A DNA stretch of 64,000 nucleotides. It comes from Hyposmocoma kahamanoa (Eukaryota; Arthropoda; Insecta; Lepidoptera; Cosmopterigidae). The stretch is taken from contig NW_020653750.1 of NCBI RefSeq assembly GCF_003589595.1, positions 3,586,134 to 3,650,133 of the forward strand, in the 5' to 3' direction. Positions 1-8,874 of the stretch are shown here, one piece after another. The position numbers and the translations under genes were made by a program. Within the stretch, counting starts at the first letter, position 1. The number at the start of each line of letters is the position of its first letter. The notes beneath the pieces were generated by a model. The model had not been told where the DNA came from. It ran no database searches and worked only from the letters and a program-made list of their open reading frames with translations.

Positions 1-560
1 CTTAATTATTTGTTGCACATTTGGTGACACTATAATATGTTAATGTTAGAAGTAATCAATGAGTAAATTAAGTTTCGACGTATATTTAATATTTAAAGTT
101 GACGAGTGGTAAGTTGTGGTGTTGTAGTAACTGCTCGGCTTTGTTTACCAATAGCTGATTTCGTTTTTCTTCATACTGAAGACCGGCCTAAGCTGTAGAA
201 AGGATTGCGAACTCAACACGCATCGACTGGTAATTTTACAATTCAGAACCGAGTACTCTGATAATAGTTCTGTTTAAGTTGTTTATTAATAACGCGAATG
301 ACAAACACATCAATATAGTTCATCACAGTATTTTTACAAGTAACGATCAAACTGGCGATGCATCAGCAATCGACAGATTAAACAAAATTATGAAATGTTA
401 GAATACCCAAATTTTCCCCACATAGCGCTAATCCCCACAAAACCCCAATCGAGATTAAATTATTTGAAATTCCTCGCAATTTGGGGAACTCCCCATAAAT
501 TGGCAACGCTGCACAGAGCGTTAGTGGTGGGGCGCGGTCCGGGAGGCGTATAATGGCTTT
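1..560. other. Flank with no recognised gene
   Basis: AT-rich sequence without a convincing reading frame, repeat or RNA gene on either strand. Confidence 0.5.
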
Positions 561-606
561 CCGTATACAGTACGCCCCCCAAGGAGAGACGAGTTAGGTA
601 CGCTTT
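561..606. repeat. Left copy of a short repeat beside the Harbinger element
   Basis: Starts CCGTATACAGTACGCCCC and ends GTTAGGTACGCTTTTC. Two related copies lie on the other side of the Harbinger element at 3621-3668 and 3700-3747. The element therefore seems to sit inside a small pre-existing tandem repeat. Confidence 0.5.
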
Positions 607-1306
607 TCTAAAGGTCAGGCCACACAGACGCGGTATAGCGGGAAAAGCGTTTCGGGGGCGGACCTGCGGGAAGCGAATGCGTGCCGGGGCATGCCACACA
701 GCAATCCCGAGTGTAGTTCGTGACGGGACAGCGGCACGAAGGCGGCCGGTGTGACACCAAAAGCGTCACGCCACATTTCATTTTCAACACAAATAAAGAA
801 AGGTCCATGTCACTATCGGATAGTGATGTAGAAGAACTTCTTTAAACTTTTGTATGGGGTGTTAAAGTTACCTTGAAAAAAAATCTGCTAAAAATTTCAA
901 GAAAAAATTAAATACATATTTTTTTAGTGCTGAAACTAGAGTTTACTAGAGTAATTCGGGCTTTCTTTGGCATTGTGCTCATTAGCTGGGCTGTTTCGGG
1001 TTACCGTTACAAAAACTAGAACAGCAAAATTAGCAAATTTGTAATTGTAGTACTTAAAAATGGGGTACAGGGCGTACATTTTCAACGTTTTTCATTAAAA
1101 TGCTTATATTACAAAAAGAAAATGACTCCGATTTTTTAAATATTTTTTTCTGGGTAGTTACAAACTAGGCAACATTCTGTTCCCAGGTTATCGTTGAGTT
1201 TTGGGACACTCTGTATACTTACTTTGAAGGTTTTGAATCAAACTATTCATATGAACAGAAATTGTTTATTTAAAAACATTAAAAAAATTCTATAATCTTA
1301 ACACAA

Positions 1307-2177
1307 TTAACTTGAAACTATTTTTTCAGTGAGACTCACTGGGCATTTTCATTATAACAAATAATAGGTATATAAGATTTGTAGAATCAACAATAATAAT
1401 CGCATTTAACTACTGTACCTACTTACTTTATTATTAACAATCTATATACGTAATTAACTTGAAACTTCTTTTTCTATCAGTCCAAATGGGCTTTATATTG
1501 TATTATATTATATATATTATATATTATATATTTATATTGTATATTATATATTTATATATTGGGTTTATTTTAATAAATAATAAGTACCTATCTAAGATTT
1601 GTATAACACCAACTATTTTGTTTAAGTTATGTATCTACATAAGTGCATTATTTTGAACAATCTTAACATAGTTCACTTGAAACTTCTTTTTCTATCTGTC
1701 TCACTGAGCATTTTTATTTTGACAAATTATTTGTCATCTGATTATTTTGAATTGCAATTGAAATTAACTTGAAACTTCTTTTTGTAGCAGTCTCACTGGG
1801 CGTTTTTATTTTAACTAATAATATGTATCTATCTAAGATTTATGTAACAACAATTGTATTTAACTTATGTACCTACTTATATTATTTTGAGCAATTTTAA
1901 CAGTTAACTTAAAACTTCTATTTCTAACAAACTCGCTGGGCATTTTTATTTTAACAAATAATTAATAGGTCCCTATCGAAAGTTACATTATTATGAACAA
2001 TCAACAATCTTAACACAATTAATTCAAACTTCTTTTACTATCAGTCTAATGCTGGCTTCCTACGGCCCATGATTTTTTATTTTAACAAATAACAGGCATC
2101 TAAGATTTGTAGAATCAACAACAATTCTATTTAATTTTATGTACCTACTTAAATTATTATGAACAATGCATAATTGC
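1307..2177. repeat. Diverged tandem array, unit about 140 bp, six copies
   Basis: The phrase AACTTGAAACTTCTTTTT recurs with changes near 1309, 1456, 1674, 1766, 1906 and 2021. Each time it is followed by a CACTGGGCATTTTTATTTTA-like segment and then AATAATAGGTA, AAGATTTGTA and ATGTACCTACTTA segments. Spacing runs from about 90 to 220 bp, so copies carry indels; the second has a TATA-rich expansion at 1497-1560. The array lies within the Harbinger element, between its left end and its first gene remnant. Confidence 0.7.
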
Positions 2178-2589
2178 AATTATACTTATATACCTACTTA
2201 TACACTCGGGAGCAATGAATCCGAGTCACTAACATAAAAAATCAACATCTCAGAACTAACAATGCAAACTTATTCAAACAAAAAGTGTTTTGTAGACCAT
2301 TCAATACTCTAATAAAAATTATAAAACTCCTTGGTTGCTACTTATTAAACTTAACTGTTTATTTATTTAAATTTTTATTTATTAAATTAGCATTCATCAT
2401 TTCTTATTACATTTTTTATGTTATCACAGCATTAATTCAGTACCATACCTTTTGGAATTACCCTGTGTAGTTTAGTCATCAACTATATTACAGGTACCAT
2501 AATGGGAAACTCAAGTCTTCAGGAATTAGTTGCAATGAAACTGGGATACTTTCTTGATCGTTATTACTTGTTGTGCTAATTACGGAAAA

Positions 2590-2790
2590 TTAAGGAGATT
2601 GTACCGGTGCTACTGAAATTTGATTGTCTTCTAGGTCGTTCAGTTCAGCTTCTGTAAAAATGTGTGCAAGTTTCAATTTGATTTCGGCTTGAATTGTGGG
2701 TTTCAGTTTTTTAAATGTTTCTGCATAACTAATGAACAGATAATCTACGGCGTCATGTTTTTTTCTTAGAGAAGAGAAGAGGTATCTCAC
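2590..2790 (-). pseudogene. C-terminal BESS-like remnant of a Harbinger accessory protein
   Basis: A 66-residue open stretch contains DAVDYLFISYAETFKKLKP followed by a basic-hydrophobic helix ending FTEAELNDLE. This matches the BESS motif pattern: acidic start, aromatic/hydrophobic heptads, then a KKL-P turn. BESS motifs mediate protein interactions at the C-terminus of MADF/BESS DNA-binding proteins, and PIF/Harbinger elements often encode such a protein beside the transposase. No N-terminal MADF or Myb-like domain is present, and the sequence upstream on this strand runs straight into the transposase remnant of opposite orientation. I read it as the 3' end of the second element gene. BESS assignment is by motif shape only. 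Confidence 0.45.
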
Positions 2791-2806
2791 AGTCAGTCAC
2801 AGTTGA

Positions 2807-3133
2807 TTGTTATTGATGGAGGGAGACGTTTTCCACAACGTATTCGGCCAGCTAACACAGAAATGGCAAGTCTATAGACGTTTCATGCAATATGATATTG
2901 AAACGACAATAGAAGTTGTCAAAGTCACGTGTTGTTTACACAATTTCATTAAAGTAAGAACGGTAACAATGCGGTTCAACAGAGCGATTCTCAACCAGTT
3001 GAGGCCAATGAACTACTTCCAATTCGTACAAATCAAAGATCGTCTGATTATGCAATTGAAATCAGAGAAAAATTTAGCAATTATTTTAATAATAATTAAA
3101 AACATAAAAAATATACTCACGATCTTGATTTAG
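2807..3133 (+). pseudogene. C-terminal fragment of a HARBI1-like transposase
   Basis: The first 50 codons read as the end of a PIF/Harbinger DDE nuclease: VFGQLTQKWQVYRRFMQYD, then a short helix, then TCCLHNFIKV. The N-FG...W/R-V-R...CCxLHNF block is the conserved tail of these transposases and carries the last part of the catalytic fold. The catalytic aspartates and the glutamate region upstream are missing. After about residue 55 the sequence becomes AT-rich and is probably no longer original coding sequence. The protein cannot be active. It starts 17 bp from the oppositely oriented BESS remnant, which suggests one deletion removed both N-terminal halves. Confidence 0.6.
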
Positions 3134-3297
3134 CTCCTCGGAATTGTTTCCCAAATAATTTCTATGTTTTTATAATTTCTATCACTTGTATTAAATAAAC
3201 TGGGGTATGATTGCACCAATGATATAAGTTTTTCCGTCGAATTCATCTTGAAACTTGATTAAAATCAATTAAAACACATTCCCTAGTTGTAAAAAAA

Positions 3298-3560
3298 TAC
3301 AACGACCAAGCCCGCTGAAGCCCCGCTCCCGGATCGCGCCCCGCCACTGACGCGCTGTATGAACGGTTGCATAGAACTCAATGTATTACAACACCCGCGC
3401 CCGCACCCGCCCCGCGGACGCCGCGGCCGCGGCCCGCGCCCGCTCTGCCTGTTTGTCATGGCGTGCGGCCCCGCACCGCGCCGCCTCGCCCCGCGGCCGC
3501 CGCGCCTTTCAGTGTGGCAGGGTTCATAAGAACTGGTACATTACAAAAAATCCCGCGCCC
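3298..3560. other. Very GC-rich subterminal block of the Harbinger element
   Basis: CpG- and CCG-rich sequence (for example CCGCGGACGCCGCGGCCGCG) in an AT-rich setting. Open frames here are Arg/Pro/Ala low-complexity translations without any domain. It lies just inside the right terminal repeat, so it is best read as element subterminal DNA, not a gene. Confidence 0.5.
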
Positions 3561-3620
3561 GGAACGCTTCCGCGGCCGCCTCTGTGTGGCCAGAGCATAA
3601 GGGTCTAAACAATTGAAATA

Positions 3621-3747
3621 CCGTACACAGTATGTCCCCTCGAAGTGACGAATTAGATACGCCTTTCCATCTACCGTATAAGCTTAAGCCATTAAAAACG
3701 CGTACTTAACATGTCCACTAGGGGATGAATTAGGTACGGCTTTTCGT
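3621..3747. repeat. Two right-hand copies of the repeat seen at 561-606
   Basis: Copies at 3621-3668 (CCGTACACAGTATGTCCCC...) and 3700-3747 share the order CGTAC, TGTCC, GACGAATTAG, TACG and TTTTC with the left copy, at about 79 bp spacing. Confidence 0.5.
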
Positions 3748-3750
3748 AAG

Positions 3751-4651
3751 AAACACTCGTAAGAAAGCGTCTCTGATTCGCCAAGTCTCAAGTAATTGCT
3801 CTGAATAAAAAAATATCTATAAATGGCTATAGTACATATTCTATAGTAGTAGTAAAGAATTTACGTATTTATTAAAGTTAAAATGAATACAATTACAAAA
3901 TTAATCATTATCAATATTATCAAACGCTCAATTATACAATTAAAACATCAATTAAACAGTTTTTATCGAATATTAGATACATTTATTAGCAAATTTATTA
4001 GGAAACAAACAGTACTATTACAATCTGAAAGAATTTTTCGAAGAAAAAAATTAAATGTTATCCATTAATCTATTACAAAACATACTTTAGAAATTAAGTA
4101 CGTGGTGGTAAGTCTGTAGTTATAACTTAGCGTGTTTAAGTTATTAAGGTTGTTTGATTGTTCTACGGATTGTTTTTAATTTATGGAATAAGTGCCCTTT
4201 TTTGCTATCCCGCATTTATCACATAATAATAGCTTATGTTATTTCAAATCTATATAAATTGAGTTGAATTTATACGGGAATCTATTAAATCTTTGTCCCA
4301 CACTCGTTATTTTTGATATTTAAAGAAATATTGTGACGTCTCTTTTTACTCATCCTCTCAGCATTGCTTGGACGATCAGACTGAATCCTGGCACCTTCAA
4401 TCCCTCTATCTTTTCTTCGAGCCACTGAAGTAGGTTGCACTTTGATCTTTCGCGATCGCCATAGCAAATTTTTCGATAATCACTGCGAAGCCCTTTTGAA
4501 TTTTGTTTCTCCATTATTCAATTACTCTTCGTCGTTTCTGATAAGCTATTAATGAAGTGTTTTCGTTTTTCGTTGTAATTGTCACCTTGATCTAGTTTGT
4601 ACAAGAGGAACATAAGGTCGTAATTTTTATTTTATAATTATACTTAATATT
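3751..4651. other. AT-rich spacer without a recognised gene
   Basis: No repeat ends, RNA gene or recognisable protein. Two short overlapping minus-strand frames at 4285-4514 are open for 54-60 codons but resemble nothing I know. Confidence 0.4.
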
Positions 4652-4834
4652 TTATTGCTCGTTTAGTGAAAAAGCAAGAAAGAAAATGCATTGAATGGCG
4701 GCGCAGAAATTTTGTGGGTTGAACGATGTGGATGAGTTCATGAAATTCTCGGCATTCGTCCCTTCATACTTCAATAACTGAAAATTAGTCACTAGTTTAC
4801 TAACTAGACCTGTAAATCGTTCTTCGTCCATTTT
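4652..4834 (-). CDS. Unrecognised short ORF or isolated exon
   Basis: A 60-residue frame starts MDEERFTGLVSKLVTNF and ends FFLAFSLNEQ, with a good initiation context (AAAATGG) and an AATAAA overlapping its stop. The amino-acid composition looks protein-like (amphipathic start, mixed polar middle, hydrophobic FCAAIQCIFFLAF segment), which is why it is listed. The hydrophobic stretch is too short and too interrupted for a clear membrane segment. I do not recognise a family, and no strong splice donor precedes the stop. It may be a chance frame, a first exon or a pseudogene fragment. Confidence 0.2.
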   Translation of the reverse strand, partial: KMDEERFTGLVSKLVTNFQLLKYEGTNAENFMNSSTSFNPQNFCAAIQCIFFLAFSLNEQ

Positions 4835-5039
4835 AAATAATCTTAACTCAAACACAAACGATATTAATTAGAAGTTATGCCGCGAATTCCGTAAAAATAC
4901 ATGCAAGATCGAAATGAATTGTGATATTATTATTTGTGGCCTATTTTGAAACGTGCCAATATCACCATACGTGCAACTTATTAGTGCTTAGAGTTGTCTA
5001 TTTTGTAGGTGTTAATTGGTAGTGTAGGTGAGACGGAGA

Positions 5040-5499
5040 GAGCAATTGATCTGGCAATTGTGCAATCTGATAAATAATATTTAACTCTACATTATAATGT
5101 TTTTTAGAAAGAGGGACTGTCAACAACCTATGTATATAACAATTAAAAGCAGCCATTTTATGTTGCCAGGGGTGACAAGAAGAAGCCGGGATAATTGTAT
5201 CTGTATGCGTAGGCTTACGGTAAATTTTAAAAACATGTTTGTTATCTACTTACGTTATAGTTAAATCTAAGAAATTAAGAAAGTTGTTTTGTTCTAATTC
5301 TTTCTTAAACTTAATTTTTGGGTGTTAGTTGTTAAGGTCGTTTACAAAATTGTCCAGCTGTCTTATACTACCCGTCCAACAAAGTATCAAATCATCGACA
5401 TACCTAAAGTAATATAGTATATATCTATTATCTGCAATGTATTGAGTTTCAAAATGATCCATAAATATGTCTGCCATTAAAGGACTGAGAGGATAACCC
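5040..5499 (-). pseudogene. Penelope-like element RT, downstream half (broken)
   Basis: Read on the minus strand from 5499 downward, the sequence gives GYPLSPLMADIFMDHF, then an RT core ending YFRYVDDLILCW (the catalytic Y-x-D-D box). Further on come NFLDLTIT, FKIYRKPTHTDT, and HPWQHKMAAFNCYIHRLL. These blocks in this order are characteristic of Penelope-like reverse transcriptases. Stops fall between the blocks, so the copy is dead. The upstream half (motif QYYFQCVGLAMG) lies 8 kb away at 13504-13703, separated by a hAT insertion and a small palindromic insert. No GIY-YIG endonuclease is visible further down. Confidence in the family is high because both halves rejoin in frame. Confidence 0.75.
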
Positions 5500-5533
5500 T
5501 TAGACTATGGAAATTTTGTTTCCATCCTCTAAG
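5500..5533. repeat. 34-bp palindromic insert flanked by a 9-bp duplication
   Basis: The insert is nearly a perfect palindrome: TTAGA..ATGGAAA at the left, TTTCCAT..TCTAA at the right, around a 4-5 nt centre. GGATAACCC flanks it at 5491-5499 and again at 13504-13512, across the later hAT insertion. The uninterrupted Penelope frame needs only one copy of GGATAACCC. The layout fits a foldback-type insertion, or the excision footprint of a larger TIR element that makes 9-bp duplications (Mutator-like elements do). Confidence 0.5.
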
Positions 5534-5887
5534 GCAGGTATGGGCAACCTTTAACATGTTGAGGGCCAAACTTTAGTATGCAAATAGGTTCGCGGGCCGC
5601 GTTTAAAAGTGCTTAGTGCATTTTAAAGTAATTAGTGTCAATAGATGTCAGACATAAAATAATATCACAATGTTATTCTAGTACTAGTACAATTTATTTA
5701 AAAAATGAAATTTAAAAAAATGGTACAACATCATATCGGTAAATCGATAAATTTGCAATTGCTACACTACACAACATTACACTATACAACTACGAAAGTC
5801 AATCAATGAGACACTTGAGCTTGAATTTGGGAAACTAATCCATCGATATTTGGATTAATTCCACTGATACAAACACGTAATAGTACA

Positions 5888-6013
5888 TTATGATACAAGT
5901 GTGCTAAGTTGGTCATTACACACGAGGCGTTATTACCTACTCGCGCGAGCCGCAGGCGAGCGCGATAAGAAAGCCGAGAGTGTAATGATCAAAGCACACG
6001 TGTTTCATACGAC
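5888..6013. repeat. Imperfect inverted repeat (MITE-like)
   Basis: TATGATACAAGTGTGCT on the left pairs with AGCACACGTGTTTCATAC on the right, with TCATTACAC/GTGTAATGA just inside. The centre is CpG-rich (CTCGCGCGAGCCGCAGGCG). It lies between the hAT left end and the recombinase gene and may belong to the recombinase-bearing element. Confidence 0.45.
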
Positions 6014-6237
6014 GTTTTTCAACACATTTGCGAGGAAAATGAAACAAACTTGAGTAAAATGGAAATGAAAAATAGCTTTATTTGGCATTAATTATACAGA
6101 TACACTGAATACTATATTAAGCTCACGTTAATGTAAATAATATTATTCTATTCTATACTATATCTATCAATAGCAATTAATTAAGAGTCTCCAAAGCCTA
6201 TCAAAGTCATTGTATCTTGATTTTATCAAAAATGTAG

Positions 6238-7566
6238 TTATTTAAATTTAATTATTAAAACAATTGTTAAATGTACAATTTTCAAAATGGTAACGTGCAG
6301 TTTTGTTAGGCATTTGAACCGTCTCTGTGTGATATTATTTGTTACTATTTCATTATTGTCTTCTTGCGTAAAAGTCGGTGATACGGGTTCATTGTGTACA
6401 AATATGGATGAAAGTGGTGGTGGTTCATTTAAAGACTCAGAAATAGACAACCTAGGTAACAAATAACTTGTATCACGGGAGGTGGATGGCTGCGGTTTAG
6501 GACACATCTTCTTAACCTGGGGCTCCAGATTTATAGCGTGGGTTATTTGAGTACATATGTTGGACTTATTTCGAACTGAATCTTCAACATAAGACTCAGC
6601 AACTGTGCTAGATCGCCAGCCACCATGACGCTTTAAAGTAAGCAAATCAGCTCCCGAGTCAGCTAGCAATGTAGCTGATGTTCTTCGGAAACTATGCCCA
6701 GTGTATAAATCCGGGTCGGGTAGATTTAAAAACTTGGCAATTTCTTTAGGCATTGCACCAAATTTATTAATGCCTATTGGCTGAGCCACGCATCTACCCT
6801 TCTGGTAGTTTTGAAAAAACCGATCGGATTTTGCCTTATCTGTCCTAAGCGCTTCGTACTTTTTTACTATGTCGTAAAATGGACCGTGAATGGCAAACGA
6901 TCTCGGTACCTTATTTTTAGTGTTGTTAATTTTAATCAAAAGCATTTGGCCATGAGTTTCTACGTCTTTTGCCGTTACTTCGCTTAGTTCTTGGCGTCTA
7001 CACGCGCCAGTGACACCAAATATCATTGCAACCTGCAAAGAAATTAAAAATATAGGTATTTTCGCAAATATAATACAAGAAAAATGAAAACATAAAAAAA
7101 TTAAGGTTTAATACGATCAACTGACCTTTGTTGCTAAATACTGATAATCGGGGGCTTCGTTTAAAAACTTTTCGACGTCAGTTGGCGAAAGTACCTTCGA
7201 TTTTCTTGCAACATACCCATCAGAGCGTCTCTTTAAAAATGCCGTCAGATTTGAATAGTTTTTTATGTCTATGTTATTCTTGTTCTTTACTGTGGTCTTT
7301 AACATAGAATAAATGCACCAGAGCGAGCTGGGCTTAAACCTATTCGCCAGTTCATTAAAATAGGCAAGAAAAACATTTTCTGAAAACGAAGACGCTTTTT
7401 TGTTGGTTTTCCATTGTATAAAAGTTTCATATGCAGCCATGTATTTTTCTCTGGATTTCGAAGGTAATAAACTGTCACTTGCGTTTTGTGCCTCTGTGAG
7501 GATTTCGGGCGGTGTTAAATCCATCAAAATGTTTTCTTCCGTGCTTGAGCAGGACATTTTAAACAC
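6238..7566 (-). CDS. Two-exon tyrosine recombinase, Crypton-like
   Basis: Exon 1 is 7126-7566 and exon 2 is 6238-7032. The 93-bp intron has donor AAG|GTCAGT and acceptor TTTGCAG|GT and is phase 0, giving 411 residues. The N-terminal 140 residues fit a SAM-like core-binding domain (SREKYMAAYETFIQWK...). The catalytic domain follows. By eye, the active-site residues are Arg159 (in GACRRQEL), a Lys in the following beta-hairpin, His260 and Arg263 (GHSFRR), Trp286 in the usual His/Trp position (GGWRSS), and Tyr295 (AESYVEDS). The full R-K-HxxR-H/W-Y set is therefore present, without stops. Such enzymes cut and rejoin DNA through a 3'-phosphotyrosine. Among animal elements, Cryptons carry only this gene, while DIRS/Ngaro elements also carry an RT, which is absent here. 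A domesticated gene is the alternative. The C-terminal ~100 residues are low-complexity and unassigned. Confidence 0.75.
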
Positions 7567-8204
7567 CTAGGTAATTATCTAACACACAGCGTATATAAAT
7601 GTTTCGAACGTATCAATGGAAATTGGCGCGCAGAGTTATTTTTTCTGCGCCTGGCGCCGCGGCGCGGATATGCGCGCGCAGTTGCTTCGGCAATAATGAG
7701 ACTTAGGTGAAATTCCTAAACAGCCAATGCGAAATAATATAAATATGTCCTTATTTCACTCAAATTCGTGTAAAATATTATCCAAAATAAGTAATTTTAT
7801 TCAATTAAAGTTTTATAGGTGTATATTGTGTATGTTTTTCTATATTTATCACATCAAATAAGAAATATAAATTTATTAATAAAAATATTATTTGTAAGGT
7901 AAGACTACACAACCGTATTAAACAGAAATAAAAAAAAAAACTGTGACCCTGTTTGTTTGGGATTACTGTCATTGTAATTTGAATCTTATAATATGTAGGT
8001 TAGAGCTGTTTTTTTAATAGACCAAGTTAATTTCAAAGACATAACCCGGATAATTTAAGAATGCATAGTTTTAATACATAGGCCTTGTTGTGAGATACAT
8101 CTTAATCCGGTTAAGCCTATACTTATTACACACACGTTTTGTAATATAATTACAAACGCGTGTTCAATAGCTAGGTTTATGAGCCTAAAAGCGATACAAT
8201 AAGA
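7567..8204. other. Non-coding hAT DNA upstream of the recombinase
   Basis: Contains a TATATAA-like sequence at 7592-7598 just upstream of the recombinase start, and a CpG-rich patch at 7624-7686 (GGCGCGCAGAG, CGCCGCGGCGCGG, GCGCGCGCAG). The remainder is AT-rich with no gene seen. Confidence 0.4.
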
Positions 8205-8702
8205 AGCCCGTTACGAGCAAATGTGTTGAAAAGAATTTTCCAAATTATCGTCAGTCAGTCTTGTACGATGTGTTGATTTATTAATTTTCATCATCGAAAA
8301 GAACTGTTCGCATTTATAAGTACTGCCAAAAGCACAAATCAATCTTCTTGCGAATTTTCTAAGCTGCGGAAAATTGTCTTCTTCTAGGTATTTTTTGTAG
8401 AAATCGCACAACTCTACTTCTTCTGAAATGATGAATGAAACATTTGTTGCTGTTTCTCCAAATTTGCTGTAAGCTTCTGGATTTTGTCTGTTCTTAATTG
8501 TCCTGTCAGTGAGTGTAGCGCAGTATGCTTAGTTAAGTAATGCCTCTTTATATTGAATGCTTTCATTACTGAAATGGATTCATTACACAGCAAACAAATA
8601 GGCTTACCATTGTGCAAAATAAAAAAAAAATTCTTCAGTCCATTTTTCTTGAAACTGGCGTCCCTCTGTATCTACTTTTCGTTTTTTTCCACCAGACATC
8701 AT
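8205..8702 (-). pseudogene. hAT transposase, ZBED5/GTF2IRD2-like, middle deleted
   Basis: The minus-strand start at 8702 gives MMSGGKKRKVDTEG, then EKWTE. A run of As/Ts at 8619-8630 shifts the frame, and the next frame continues GKPICLLCNESISVMK and IKRHYLTKH, a BED-type C2H2 zinc finger used for DNA binding. At about 8411 the sequence jumps to CDFYKKYLEEDNFPQLRKFA and STYKCEQFFSMMK, the C-terminal hAT dimerisation region (the S-x-x-x-CE-x-x-FS/M-x-x-x-K signature). The catalytic DDE core and its all-alpha insertion, more than 400 residues in the family, are absent. The copy is non-autonomous and could move only with a transposase supplied in trans. ZBED5/GTF2IRD2-type relationship is by recognition of the N- and C-terminal signatures. 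Confidence 0.7.
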
Positions 8703-8874
8703 TTTTGTTAACTTTTCGTTCTTTAAACTTAATAACAATACAAACTATAGTTAGTACACAACCACTCAAGATGCACACAAAGTTCACGGCTCAAACAGTT
8801 CGCTAGAATATCTCTTGTCGAAGTTATCACCTCGGTAGCTCGAATAGAACTGCACAAATTTTCGGGCCATACAC

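Larger units (their letters stand above)
612..3597. mobile_element. Internally collapsed PIF/Harbinger DNA transposon
   Basis: The left end reads AGGTCAGGCCACACAGACGC and the reverse complement of the right end reads TGCTCTGGCCACACAGAGGC, so the ends are inverted repeats sharing GGCCACACAGA. A TAA lies directly outside each end (609-611 and 3598-3600), matching the 3-bp TWA target duplication of this superfamily. Inside are the C-terminal end of a BESS-type accessory protein (minus strand) and the C-terminal end of a HARBI1-like transposase (plus strand), back to back. Autonomous elements of this superfamily carry both genes, so the centre has probably been deleted and only the two gene ends remain. 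A tandem array (1307-2177) and a GC-rich subterminal block (3298-3560) fill the rest. Superfamily assignment is strong; exact ends may be off by a base or two. Confidence 0.75.

Noticed and set aside
3367..3608. Open Arg/Pro/Ala-rich frames
   Set aside because: Product of extreme GC content in Harbinger subterminal DNA; two overlapping frames are equally open and neither has a domain.
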